This document shows, one piece after another, positions 36,413 through 45,465 of a DNA stretch of 64,000 bases. This DNA comes from Bin22 sp965207275 (GTDB taxonomy: Bacteria > Chloroflexota > Dehalococcoidia > Lucifugimonadales > UBA3495), in NCBI GenBank assembly GCA_965207275.1, contig CBDBMH010000002.1, positions 1,364,001-1,428,000 on the forward strand. Direction: 5' to 3'. A program made the position numbers and the translations under genes. The notes below the pieces were generated by a model that worked only from the letters and a program-made list of their open reading frames with translations, ran no database searches and was not told the origin of the DNA. Numbering within the stretch: the stretch's first letter is position 1; each line of letters opens with the position of its first letter.

Positions 36413-36578
36413 CAGTTTTTTTGATTTCCGTGCCATTTTGGGCCATTTTGGGCCGTTTCGTATCTGGAAGAGGGGCCGGATGGCGCACCGGAGGCCCGAG
36501 AATGGGCCGCTGGCCAGATACGAAAAGGGCAGACCGGGTGTGCCATTCCGGGCCGTTTTGGGCCGTTTTGGGCCACTG
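36413..36578 (+). repeat. Decamer element, copy 2
   Basis: A poly-T tract is followed by CCATTTTGGGCCATTTTGGG and GCCGTTTCG (36433-36460). Then come about 80 variable bases, then GGGCCGTTTTGGGCCGTTTT and GGGCC (36550-36574). Inside, TTTCGTATCTGG (36456-36467) and CCAGATACGAAA (36514-36525) are a perfect 12-base inverted repeat. Confidence 0.85.
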
Positions 36579-36743
36579 CCAGGTAGACATCCAAACCTCC
36601 GGCCTCTCCCGCCCAGGGTCCGCCTGAGGCGGATTTCACTCTCTGGTGGAGAGGTGATCTGACATAAACAGGACTATGTCGTGAATGGGCCATGCGAGTA
36701 TGGTAGGGAAGCGTAATCCAGGGAATCAAGAGGCAAGTGTCAC

Positions 36744-36949
36744 TAGGGCAATGGAGTTTTTTAGAAGGTCATGCTGAACGAAGGCAAAGCAACCGAATCC
36801 ATAGCCGCCAGCCAGGCATTGCGACCCAGCCCACGACTCCCAGCCAGGAGTTTAGACCCTCAGGTCCGCCGCGGAGGACTCAGGGTGACCTGATTTTTTG
36901 CTGCCAGTCCTGGTGAAATTTGAGGGAAATAGATAATGCGATTGCCCTA
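36744..36949. repeat. MITE-like element, copy C
   Basis: The left end TAGGGCAATGGAGTTTTTTA and right end ATAATGCGATTGCCCTA are imperfect inverted repeats. The interior (GACCCAGCCCACGACTCCCA and GACTCAGGGTGACCTGAT) matches the copies at 49019 and 49225. Confidence 0.7.
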
Positions 36950-37047
36950 ACCTCGGCTCGCACAGTTGACGTTGACACGAAATCCTGCTAGAAGGAACCA
37001 GTTATGTAAATTGGCTTACACAGTATCACTCTGTGCCGGGTGAAACC

Positions 37048-38019
37048 ATGTACGATTTAACCAGATGGCTATGCTGTTCCATCCTGCTTCTGGTAGCTGC
37101 ACTAGCCGTGGCTAGCTTCACTCAAAGGGGTTCAAGCGCCGCGGAGGCCGACGGAGTCGCTGTGGGGTTACCCGGCAAATCGATGATGCTCACGGCCCCC
37201 GCACGCCAGGCTTTGCAGACTTCGGACAAAGCCTTTCCATCTGAGAGCGCAGGTTTCTCCGCTTTCTACAGGATGGGGGAACCAGATTCGCACAGCCTGG
37301 ACAAGGGCGCCGTCGACGACCTCATCTTCAGCCCACTTCGATCAGGAGATACCACCTTGCGGACCGCTCCCGCCACGTTGGTCGACATGGGCCAGAACTA
37401 TACCGTGGCCACGTTGACCCTGGAGAACATCGACAGCCTGCAATCGGAGGTGAACCTGTACTATGACGACGAAGGCTGGATTGTAGCCTACCTGGACAGC
37501 GGCGAGGCCTCCGCATTGGTCTGGCAGGCCAAGGGTATCGACCCGGAGAATCCCTCTATTGATGACAACGATATTGGCAGTACGATTCTCTTAAGTGCCA
37601 TAAATGTTGTGGTGAGCGAGGCCCTGGGCAAGACAACCATAGAAGACAATGACTCAGACCTGGGGCATTACCACTGGCAGTTCCCCAACGCCGACAAATT
37701 CCTGATGATGGCCGTGTCGCGGGAGAACCAGGGAGAGTATCCGGTCCAGTTTGCGGTGCCCGACAGCCTGACGGTCCTAGAAATCTCGGCCAGCCTGTGG
37801 ATCTCGCAGGGAACCAATCCCCAAGCGCCTTGCGCCAGTGTTACGCTGGATGATTCGGACTTGATCGCCAAAAAGTGTGAAAAGGGCATCTACAGCGGCA
37901 AGGTCAACTTACCTCTTCCTACAGACCCCCCGGTCCATACCTGGAAATTGACCCAATTAGAACAGGATGAAGGGGCCAGTGGATCGTTGATGGTGATTAT
38001 CTATGGTTCCTCCAGCTAG
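37048..38019 (+). CDS. Secreted hypothetical protein
   Basis: The 323-residue protein has a clear signal peptide (WLCCSILLLVAALAVASF then SSAAEA). The mature part is rich in acidic and small residues without recognisable catalytic motifs; it looks beta-rich. The ATG at 37048 is preceded by GGTGAAACC; a GTG five codons upstream is possible. It is followed 14 bases later by another secreted protein on the same strand, so the two are probably co-expressed. I do not recognise the family. Confidence 0.6.
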   Translation: MYDLTRWLCCSILLLVAALAVASFTQRGSSAAEADGVAVGLPGKSMMLTAPARQALQTSDKAFPSESAGFSAFYRMGEPDSHSLDKGAVDDLIFSPLRSGDTTLRTAPATLVDMGQNYTVATLTLENIDSLQSEVNLYYDDEGWIVAYLDSGEASALVWQAKGIDPENPSIDDNDIGSTILLSAINVVVSEALGKTTIEDNDSDLGHYHWQFPNADKFLMMAVSRENQGEYPVQFAVPDSLTVLEISASLWISQGTNPQAPCASVTLDDSDLIAKKCEKGIYSGKVNLPLPTDPPVHTWKLTQLEQDEGASGSLMVIIYGSSS

Positions 38020-38033
38020 ACATCCGCCAACAC

Positions 38034-39170
38034 TTGGGACCAGTATTGCGTAAGCTATTGTTCATTGCCGCGTTTCTGGCTGCTCTGCTGCCCTGTGGGC
38101 CAGGGTCGGGATTGCCATCGGTCAAGGCTTCGGAGATAAGGGAGGCTAGTCCTCCACCCCAATTGTCTTTGCAGACCAGTGGCAAGGACGTGGCGGTGAC
38201 CTCTATCGCCCAGGTCGGGCTGCCCTATGTGAATGAAGGCGGTACCGTTACCATCGACATAGGTGTTTCAAATAATGGGACGGAGCAAGAGACCTTTAGT
38301 GTCAGTTTACGGGACGACACCGCCAACTCGCCTATCGGTTCCATAGAAGTAACCCTGGCAGCCAGTAGCTCTACCACCATCAGCATTGCTTGGGACACCA
38401 CAGGGGCCACCGGGGGGCCTAAGCCGCCGGATTCAACCTTTCCCGGCGCAGTTCACGTATTGAAAGCAACGGCTGTCCTTGTGGGCGACACGGTGCCGGA
38501 AAACGACTCAAAGACCTTGTACCCAGATGGCTTGCCAGGCATTTATGTGATCGCCGCCCCAACGGCTCCGGCGATAGAGTTCCAGGAAGGAAAGGAACCC
38601 GCTGTCTGGGAGACCAGCAACCTGGCATCCGAACATCCTGCACTGAATACGGAAGTCGCAGCGGCTGCCAGGATCTATGCTGGGCCCATCAGGGGCCAGA
38701 GGACTCTCCTCCCCTCCATTCCGGCTATCTCAACAGATTCGACACCCCTGGGCGCGCTGTTCAGAGAGGGGGCGCGGTCCGAAGAAGAAGGGTACTTGCG
38801 TCAACCTGACATCGCCACCGTCGTGGCTTCGGATGAGACCGTAACCATCCGGGGCCGCATCAAGCTGGAGGGCAGGGAAAGCAGCCTGGGCAGCTACGTT
38901 GAAGTTGATGGGCAGGTTACTTTCGCTGACCGACAGGGGCGTTTCCTGATCCAGCGGCCGGCGGGGAGCTTTGACCTGGCGATCAAGGCTGCAGGGTATC
39001 TGTCCGTTGACATGTACAACCTCAACGTGGAAACGGGAGAGGCGCTGGTGGTTCCGGTAGTAACGCTGCCTTTCGGCGACGCTGACGGCAATGGCGTCAT
39101 CGATATCTATGACTTAACCGTGGCCGCCGGAAACTACGGCCAAACCGTCGCAGACCTGCAGTTACGCTGA
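38034..39170 (+). CDS. Secreted CARDB-like protein with terminal dockerin-like motif
   Basis: The 378-residue protein has a signal peptide (LLFIAAFLAALLPCGPGSG) and a CARDB/Ig-like domain (residues 50-140, GGTVTIDIGVSNNGTEQETF). Next is a carboxypeptidase-regulatory-like region (GQVTFADRQGRFLIQRPAG). It ends with one calcium-binding repeat, FGDADGNGVIDIYDLTVAAG, of the dockerin type I pattern. The start is TTG 38034. It probably forms an extracellular or surface pair with the preceding gene. Confidence 0.65.
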   Translation: MGPVLRKLLFIAAFLAALLPCGPGSGLPSVKASEIREASPPPQLSLQTSGKDVAVTSIAQVGLPYVNEGGTVTIDIGVSNNGTEQETFSVSLRDDTANSPIGSIEVTLAASSSTTISIAWDTTGATGGPKPPDSTFPGAVHVLKATAVLVGDTVPENDSKTLYPDGLPGIYVIAAPTAPAIEFQEGKEPAVWETSNLASEHPALNTEVAAAARIYAGPIRGQRTLLPSIPAISTDSTPLGALFREGARSEEEGYLRQPDIATVVASDETVTIRGRIKLEGRESSLGSYVEVDGQVTFADRQGRFLIQRPAGSFDLAIKAAGYLSVDMYNLNVETGEALVVPVVTLPFGDADGNGVIDIYDLTVAAGNYGQTVADLQLR

Positions 39171-39182
39171 TCGCCCCAAAGC

Positions 39183-42092
39183 TCAAGCTATCGCGTCCCG
39201 CAGTACCTCCACCAGGTGACGGGCCGGCCGGCCGGCGCCATGCTCCACCTGCTGGCGGCAGGAGACGCCCATGACGGCCACCTCCCACTCCGGGCCCCGC
39301 TCCCGGATGGTCGGGAAGAGCACCTGTTCCCCGATGGCCATGGAAATGTCGTAATGTTCCTTCTCGAACCCGAAGGAACCGGCCATGCCGCAGCAGCCGG
39401 AGTTGATCAATTCAACCTGGTAACCCGCGGGCAGCCGAAGGGCGGCCAGGGAGGGCGCGGTGCCGACCAGGGACTTCTGGTGGCAGTGGCCATGGAACAG
39501 TATTTTCTTTTCCAGGTCGGTAAACTCCAGGTCCAGGTCGCCCCGCTCGGCCAGCATGGCGATGAACTCGTCGATCAGGTAGCTGTGCTCCGCCACTTTG
39601 GCCGCCCGCTGGCCCTGGCAGAATTCAGGGTACTCGTCCCGGAAGGTCAGCAAACAGCTGGGCTCGCAGCCGATTATGGGCACGCCCTGGTCGGCGAAGG
39701 GATAGAGGCGGTCAACGTTGTAACGCGCTTGGGAGGCGGCTTCGTCCAGCAGACCCTTGGAAATCATGGTTCGGCCACAGCAGTCGGCATTGGCCAGCTG
39801 CACGCGGTAGCCGGCGGCTTCCAACAGTTCAACGGCGGCAATGCCGATCTCCGGGTAGTTATAGTTCATGAAGGTATCGTTGAACAAGGCAACCGTTCCT
39901 TTGGGTGTGCCCTTGATCCGAGCGGTATGACGGTAGTTGAACCACTGGGCCAGGGTGGTGGTGGCCAGCCTGGGTAGTTCCCGGCTGGGGTGAACTCCGA
40001 GGATGGCGCTGGAAAGAAATCGGCCCACGGGGCTGGCGGCGCCCAGGTTCGCCAGGGGAGCAAATTTGCTGCCGGCGCGGCTATAGCGTGCGATGTGGGC
40101 AAAGAACTTGTTCCGGAAGGGCCGCTTGTTGGTCTTGTAATAATTGTCCAGAAATTCGTACTTCAGCTTGGCCATGTCCACTCCGGACTCACACTCGGAC
40201 TTGCAGGCCTTGCATTCCAGGCAGAGATCCATGGCCTCATACAGGCGCTTGTCGGTGATGGTGCCTTCGGGCAGCTTGCCGGAGAGGGCAGCCCGGAGGA
40301 GGTTGGCCCGGCCGCGGGTGGAATGTTCCTCGTCGCGGGTTGCCATGAAAGAGGGGCACATGGTGCCGGTAAGCTTGCGGCAGGCCCCCATGCCGTTGCA
40401 CATTTCCACTGCGCCGGCGTAGTTGGTGTCCATGGAAAAGTCCAGGGTGGGTATCAGGGAATTGGCGCTGTAGTCCGGCCCATAGCGCAGATTCTCCCGC
40501 ATGGGCGGGCAGTCGATAATCTTGCCGGGGTTCATGATGCCCTGGGGATCGAAGGTGCTCTTCAGGTCCCGGAAGGCCTGGTAAATCTCGGAACCGAACA
40601 TCTTCTCAGTCCAGACACCTCGGACAATTCCGTCACCGTGTTCGCCGCTCATGGACCCGCCGAACTCCTTGACCAGGTCGCTGATCTGTTCGCCGATGGA
40701 GATCATCTTCTCGACGCCTTCGGAACTCTTCAGGCTGATCAGGGGGCGGATGTGGAGGCAGCCGACGCTGGCGTGGCCGTAGTAGCCGGCGGTGGTGTTG
40801 TGATTGCGCACGACCTCATCGAAGCGGCGCACGAACTCACCCAGGTTTTCCGGGTCAACGGCCGGGTCTTCCACGAAGGGAATGGGCTTGGCGTCCCCCC
40901 GGATGCTCATCAGCAAGCCCAGCCCGCCCTTGCGTACGTTCCAGACCATATCCTGGTCGGCGCGGGACAACAGGTTCACGCAGGCGTAGGCCAGGCGGCG
41001 ATGTTCCATGTCCTGTTTCAGTTTGTCCATCTTGGAGGTCAGTTCGGCCTCGGACTCGCCGTAAAACTCCACCAGGAGCATGGCCCCGGGGTCACCCTGA
41101 ACAAAACCCAGGTTGCGGGACTGGCCCATGGACTCTCGGGAGCGGTCCAGGACCATCTTGTCCAGAACCTCAACCGAGGATGGTTCGTGCTTCAGAACTT
41201 CCACGGTAGCCGCGCTGGCCTCAAAAATATCCCTGAAGTGCAGGACGGAAAGGGACGTCATTGTAGGCCGGGGAACGAGATTAACCCTGGCCTCGGTGAC
41301 GACGCACAGGGTGCCCTCAGAACCGACAACCATCTTGGTCAAGTTGACCGGGTCCTCTCCCAGGAAGGAGTCCAGGTTATAGCCGCTAACCCGCCGCATG
41401 ATCCTGGGATACCGGGATTCTATTTCCGAGAGGTTATCCTGGGCGATGCGCAATACTCCCCGATAGATGTCGGACTCCAGGGTGACACCCTGCAGACGGG
41501 CTTCCAGTTCGTGGGGCTCCAGGGTACGGAACTGGGCCTGGCTGGCGTCGGACAGGACAACGTCCACTTCGTGGATATGGTCAAGGGTCTTTCCATAGAT
41601 TACGGAATGGGCGCCGCAGGTGTTGTTGCCAATGCCGCCACCCACACAGGCCCGGTTGGAGGTGGTGGGATCGGGGGCATACTGCAGGCCGTGAGGAGCG
41701 AGATAGCGGTTCAGCGAGTCGAGAACAATGCCTGGCTGGACCTTCACCCAACTCTCTTCGCGGTTCAGCTCCACCACATGGTTGAGGTATTTGCTGAAGT
41801 CCATGACTATGCCATGGTTGATGGTCTGGCCGGCCAGGCCGGTGCCGCCGGCCCTGGGCAGTACCGGCACCCGGTTGTCCCGGGCGACTTCCATGACCGC
41901 CAGCACGTCCTCGGTATTGCGAGGAATTACAACGCCCACGGGTTCCATCTGGTAAATGCTGGCGTCGGTGCTGTAGAGGACCCGGGAAAAGGGATCGAAA
42001 CGCACCTCACCGGACACCCGCTTGCGGAGTTCTTCAGCCAGTTCGGCCCGTTCCTTGCCCTGGATGCGACGAGCCGCCTCGGTGGTAGCCAT
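39183..42092 (-). CDS. Fused FAD-linked oxidase and Fe-S oxidoreductase (D-lactate/glycolate dehydrogenase type)
   Basis: The 969-residue protein joins two parts. Residues 1-540 are a GlcD/Dld-like FAD enzyme (PRAGGTGLAGQTINHGIVMD, VGGGIGNNTCGAHS, GSEGTLCVVTEARVNLVPRP, GEHGDGIVRG). The rest carries ferredoxin-like cysteines (CLECKACKSECESGVDM) and two CCG-type heterodisulfide-reductase domains (GCEPSCLLTF, NSGCCGMAGSFGFE). It should oxidise a 2-hydroxyacid and pass electrons through Fe-S clusters to the quinone pool. GAGGA precedes ATG 42092. It is a single gene on its strand. Confidence 0.88.
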   Translation of the reverse strand: MATTEAARRIQGKERAELAEELRKRVSGEVRFDPFSRVLYSTDASIYQMEPVGVVIPRNTEDVLAVMEVARDNRVPVLPRAGGTGLAGQTINHGIVMDFSKYLNHVVELNREESWVKVQPGIVLDSLNRYLAPHGLQYAPDPTTSNRACVGGGIGNNTCGAHSVIYGKTLDHIHEVDVVLSDASQAQFRTLEPHELEARLQGVTLESDIYRGVLRIAQDNLSEIESRYPRIMRRVSGYNLDSFLGEDPVNLTKMVVGSEGTLCVVTEARVNLVPRPTMTSLSVLHFRDIFEASAATVEVLKHEPSSVEVLDKMVLDRSRESMGQSRNLGFVQGDPGAMLLVEFYGESEAELTSKMDKLKQDMEHRRLAYACVNLLSRADQDMVWNVRKGGLGLLMSIRGDAKPIPFVEDPAVDPENLGEFVRRFDEVVRNHNTTAGYYGHASVGCLHIRPLISLKSSEGVEKMISIGEQISDLVKEFGGSMSGEHGDGIVRGVWTEKMFGSEIYQAFRDLKSTFDPQGIMNPGKIIDCPPMRENLRYGPDYSANSLIPTLDFSMDTNYAGAVEMCNGMGACRKLTGTMCPSFMATRDEEHSTRGRANLLRAALSGKLPEGTITDKRLYEAMDLCLECKACKSECESGVDMAKLKYEFLDNYYKTNKRPFRNKFFAHIARYSRAGSKFAPLANLGAASPVGRFLSSAILGVHPSRELPRLATTTLAQWFNYRHTARIKGTPKGTVALFNDTFMNYNYPEIGIAAVELLEAAGYRVQLANADCCGRTMISKGLLDEAASQARYNVDRLYPFADQGVPIIGCEPSCLLTFRDEYPEFCQGQRAAKVAEHSYLIDEFIAMLAERGDLDLEFTDLEKKILFHGHCHQKSLVGTAPSLAALRLPAGYQVELINSGCCGMAGSFGFEKEHYDISMAIGEQVLFPTIRERGPEWEVAVMGVSCRQQVEHGAGRPARHLVEVLRDAIA

Positions 42093-42199
42093 AACCATTC
42101 CTCGCAAAATGAAACTGATGGAAGGTCAATTCAGTAGAAGGTAAGTTTATCACAGGGCAGCGCAAGGAAAGGCCGGCAATGCGAGGGATGGCGGCAACA

Positions 42200-42385
42200 A
42201 ATTTTTTTTGCAATCCGGGCCATTTTGGGCCGTTATGGGCCATTTCATATCTGGGAACTGGATTGGACAGAGGCCAATCGGGCCGAATTCCGGGCCGGCG
42301 CCGCGACAAGTCCTATCTGTTGTCCACGAAAAAGTGGCCCTCGTTCCCCCTTTTCCGGGCCGTTTTGGGCCGTTTTGGGCCGCTA
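42200..42385 (+). repeat. Decamer element, copy 3
   Basis: A run of eight Ts is followed by CAATCCGGGCCATTTTGGGC, a second decamer and TTTCATATCTGG. After about 100 variable bases comes CCGGGCCGTTTTGGGCCGTT and TTGGGCCG. The internal palindrome is decayed here, but the order of parts is the same as in copies 1 and 2. Confidence 0.8.
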
Positions 42386-42669
42386 TTCATGGCGTCTCCC
42401 ACACAAAGTTGTCGTTCCGTGCCCGGGCGCGAAGGCACTTCGACGGGCTCGGGATGAACTCGACAACAGCGGCCCAGAGCAGACACGCGGGTCGGCACCT
42501 GCCGAGTTGGGTCTGTATTCCCATAGTGGTGGGGTGTTATACCAGGTGGCAACCGGGAAGTGTCAGGGCTATGACAGTCCAGCGAATTGCAGGTTGGGGC
42601 GCTTCGGCAAGTCAAGGACACCCTGAGTTCAAGCTGGTTGGGAAAGCCAGATTCGAGATGCGATTGGCC

Positions 42670-42812
42670 CAGGTCAATCGCATATGAATCCGTTCACACT
42701 TACCTCCCTTTCGTCCACAGGTAGGGGAGCCGCCTCAGGGTCGAGGTTCCCGCTCCGCCGCGGCGTACGGGAACGACGAGGTATCCCCCAAGTCTGATAT
42801 GCGATTGCCCTG
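42670..42812. repeat. MITE-like element, copy D
   Basis: The left end CAGGTCAATCGCATATGAAT and right end TGATATGCGATTGCCCTG form imperfect terminal inverted repeats around a 100-base interior. The left end also pairs with ATGCGATTG just outside it. Confidence 0.6.
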
Positions 42813-42914
42813 GCGATCGGCCCAGGGGGCGTTTGAGGTTGGACTGCCCCGGTGCTACACTGGCAACCTACGATTTCCCGAAATTGCTCCAGCACACCGC
42901 AACCGGAGGTTGTA

Positions 42915-44294
42915 ATGGCGACTCAGAACGAGACGGAAGTAAAGGACTTGCAAAGGACTGCCCTGGAGAACCTCTGGGTATACCTGCGGGAACCCAGCGA
43001 CATGGCGGAAAAGGGCGAACCGCAGATCTTTGTTGAAGGCAAGGGGTGCCAGGTTACGGACGCCCTGGGCAACACCTACATCGACGCCATGTCGGGCCTG
43101 TGGTTGAAGAATGTGGGTTATGGTCAGAAGGAAATTGCCGACGCGGCCTACGAACAGATGCTGAAGATTACCTACATGCCCATGGGCACCACCACGGAAC
43201 CCACGGTGATGCTGTCGGAAAAGGTCGCTTCAATAATGCCTGGGGACCTGTCCCGCTGCTTTTTCACCAGCGGCGGTTCCGAGTCGGTGGAGACGGCGTT
43301 AAAGCTGACCCGGGCCTACTTCAAGCGCATGGGCGAACCGCAGCGCACCAAGTTCATCAGCCGGAAGGACTCGTACCACGGGGCGACCATGGGGGCGCTG
43401 GCTTTGGGAGGGAACTTCCTGTACCCCAAGGACGACTATGAGCCCCTGATGCCCAACTCCTTCCATGCTCCCCAACCCAATTTCTACCACTGCGAGTTCG
43501 GCAGCAGCAGTCCGGAGGAATGCGGCCAGAGGTGCGTCGATGCCATAGAGAACATCATCAGGTTTCAGGGCCCGGAGACGGTGGCGGCCGTGGTGGCGGA
43601 GCCGGTATCCAGTCCCATGGGCGCAGTGGTGCCGCCGGATAACTACTGGCCCCTGCTGCGGGAACTGTGCGACAAGTACGGCATTTTGCTGATTGCCGAC
43701 GAGGTAATTACCGGATTCGGGCGTACGGGCAAGTGGTTCGGCTGCGACCATTGGGGCGTAACGCCGGATATGATGACGGTGGCCAAGGGCATTACCAGCG
43801 GGTATATCCCCATGGGAGGGACCATCCTCCGCAAACCCATCGCCGACGCCTTTGTGGGCAGTCCCCGGGCTGCCTTCCGCCATGTCATCACCTTTGGCGG
43901 GCATCCCGTGGCGGCCGCCGCTTCGCTGAAGAACCTGGAGATCATGGAAAGGGAAGGGATGGTGGAGAACTCCGCCAGGATGGGCAAATACCTGCTGGAC
44001 GGACTGGAAGAACTGCGGGAAAAGCACCCCATCATCGGTATGGTGCGCGGTCTGGGCCTTATGTGCGGCATGGAACTGGTCCAGGATCTCGATACCAAGG
44101 AACACTATCCCGCCGATGCGAACCTGGGCCCCCGGCTGACCCAGGGATTCGCGGATCGTGGAATCTTCCTGCGGGGCGGCGACATTATGAACATTATGCC
44201 GCCGCTATGCGTTACTCCGGGCGAGGTGGAGCAGATTGTTGCCACTCTGGACGACGTTATAGGGCAGGTGGCCAGCGACCTGGGAGCAGAGTAG
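42915..44294 (+). CDS. Class III pyridoxal-phosphate aminotransferase
   Basis: The 459-residue protein has the class III signature LLIADEVITGFGRTGKWFGC, the cofactor Lys in MTVAKGITSGYIPMGG, and CFFTSGGSESVETALKL for the phosphate site. It transfers an amino group from an omega-amino acid or amine (beta-alanine, GABA, putrescine or similar) to a keto acid. Exact substrate is not decidable. GGAGG lies six bases before ATG 42915. A class IV aminotransferase follows 198 bases later. Confidence 0.9.
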   Translation: MATQNETEVKDLQRTALENLWVYLREPSDMAEKGEPQIFVEGKGCQVTDALGNTYIDAMSGLWLKNVGYGQKEIADAAYEQMLKITYMPMGTTTEPTVMLSEKVASIMPGDLSRCFFTSGGSESVETALKLTRAYFKRMGEPQRTKFISRKDSYHGATMGALALGGNFLYPKDDYEPLMPNSFHAPQPNFYHCEFGSSSPEECGQRCVDAIENIIRFQGPETVAAVVAEPVSSPMGAVVPPDNYWPLLRELCDKYGILLIADEVITGFGRTGKWFGCDHWGVTPDMMTVAKGITSGYIPMGGTILRKPIADAFVGSPRAAFRHVITFGGHPVAAAASLKNLEIMEREGMVENSARMGKYLLDGLEELREKHPIIGMVRGLGLMCGMELVQDLDTKEHYPADANLGPRLTQGFADRGIFLRGGDIMNIMPPLCVTPGEVEQIVATLDDVIGQVASDLGAE

Positions 44295-44492
44295 CCTCCA
44301 GCCGTGTTGAGTTGTGGGGAACTCTCAGCGATGCTCCAAACTGGCGGCTTCAAGAGAAACTGCGAGCGGGGCCTTAGAAACAGGCGTTTCTGAAGGAAGC
44401 GTTTTTCACTCCCGCCCCGACCTTCTTTCGACGTCTGGGAAGGAACCAACAAGAGAAAGGCCGTAGCAAGCGGGTGAGGAACAGGGGGATCT

Positions 44493-45422
44493 ATGTCGAG
44501 CGGTGTTTCGTCTCAGGAAAATGTGGTGTTCTTCAATGGCCAACTCATTGCGGAGAGGGAAGCGGGCATTCCCATCCGCGACCGGGGGTTCATTTACGGC
44601 GACGCGGTGTTCGACGCCACCCGGACCTTCAGCGGCCGAACTTTCAAACTTCGCGAGCACATACAACGGCTGTACAACTCACTGCGATACCTGCGCATAG
44701 ACCCGGGGATGACTCCGGAGGAAATGGAGCGATGGTCGCTGGAGGTAGTGAACCACAACCATCCCCTGCTACCCCCCGGCCAGGACATGTGGGTAATGCA
44801 GCGCATCAGCCGGGGAGTGGAAGCCACGGAGCCGGGCGCTGCCACGGGTCCGACGGTGCTGATTGAGAGCCATGCCATCCCCTTTGCGCGGCGGGCAAGC
44901 CTGTACCGGGACGGAATCAACGTCGTGACACCATCGGTACCGAGAATACCGCCCCGGTTCATCAGTCCCCGGGCCAAGACGCACAACTACCTGAACCTGG
45001 TAATGGGAGACCTGGAAGTACAGGACACGGACCCCAATGCCTGGGCAGTGCTGCTGGATGAGGAGGGGAATCTGACCGAGGGACGGGGCAGCAATATTTT
45101 CCTGGTGAAGGACGGAACGGTGGCGACCCCGCAGGGTCGGTTTGTGCTGGAGGGCATAACGCGAGGAGTGGTAATGGAACTGGCGCGGGGCTTGGACTTG
45201 CCGGCGCAAGAGGCGGACCTGGACCTGTATGACGCCTATACCGCAGACGAGGCATTTCTGACTTCCACCAGCCTTTGCATTTGCCCAATCAGCAAGATCA
45301 ACGGAGCCGCCATTGGCGACGGCCAGGTACCGGGGCCCATAACGCGCCAGTTGATGGCAGCCTTCAGCGACTTGGCGGGTATGGATTATGTTGAGCAGTA
45401 TTTGGCGCATCTGACGGCGTGA
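44493..45422 (+). CDS. Class IV aminotransferase (branched-chain amino acid type)
   Basis: The 309-residue fold-type IV PLP enzyme shows IRDRGFIYGDAVFDATRTF, the cofactor Lys in SPRAKTHNYLNLVMG and EGRGSNIFLVKDG followed by LEGITRGVVMELA. It is of the IlvE/D-amino-acid aminotransferase/4-amino-4-deoxychorismate lyase superfamily. Motif spacing favours branched-chain aminotransferase, but D-amino acid specificity cannot be excluded. GGGGGA precedes the ATG. SMP-30 follows 43 bases later. Confidence 0.85.
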   Translation: MSSGVSSQENVVFFNGQLIAEREAGIPIRDRGFIYGDAVFDATRTFSGRTFKLREHIQRLYNSLRYLRIDPGMTPEEMERWSLEVVNHNHPLLPPGQDMWVMQRISRGVEATEPGAATGPTVLIESHAIPFARRASLYRDGINVVTPSVPRIPPRFISPRAKTHNYLNLVMGDLEVQDTDPNAWAVLLDEEGNLTEGRGSNIFLVKDGTVATPQGRFVLEGITRGVVMELARGLDLPAQEADLDLYDAYTADEAFLTSTSLCICPISKINGAAIGDGQVPGPITRQLMAAFSDLAGMDYVEQYLAHLTA

Positions 45423-45465
45423 ACAAGGGAATCCCCGCACCGTCGCTTTGATTGAGGAGGATATT

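Larger units (their letters stand above)
36002..37047. other. Repeat-filled gap of about 1 kb
   Basis: No supportable gene. In order it holds a hairpin (36037-36063), an isolated MITE left end (36135-36158), decamer element copy 2 (36413-36578) and a MITE-like copy (36744-36949). Open frames here arise from repeat sequence. Confidence 0.6.
42093..42914. other. Repeat-filled gap of about 820 bases
   Basis: No supportable gene. It holds decamer element copy 3 (42200-42385) and a MITE-like copy (42670-42812). The sequence between (about 42400-42660) is unassigned; open frames there lack recognisable content. Confidence 0.55.

Noticed and set aside
39990..42137. A 715-codon open frame on the plus strand opposite the FAD/Fe-S oxidoreductase
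   Set aside because: It is exactly antisense to a clearly conserved gene and has no recognisable motif; long antisense frames are expected at this GC content.
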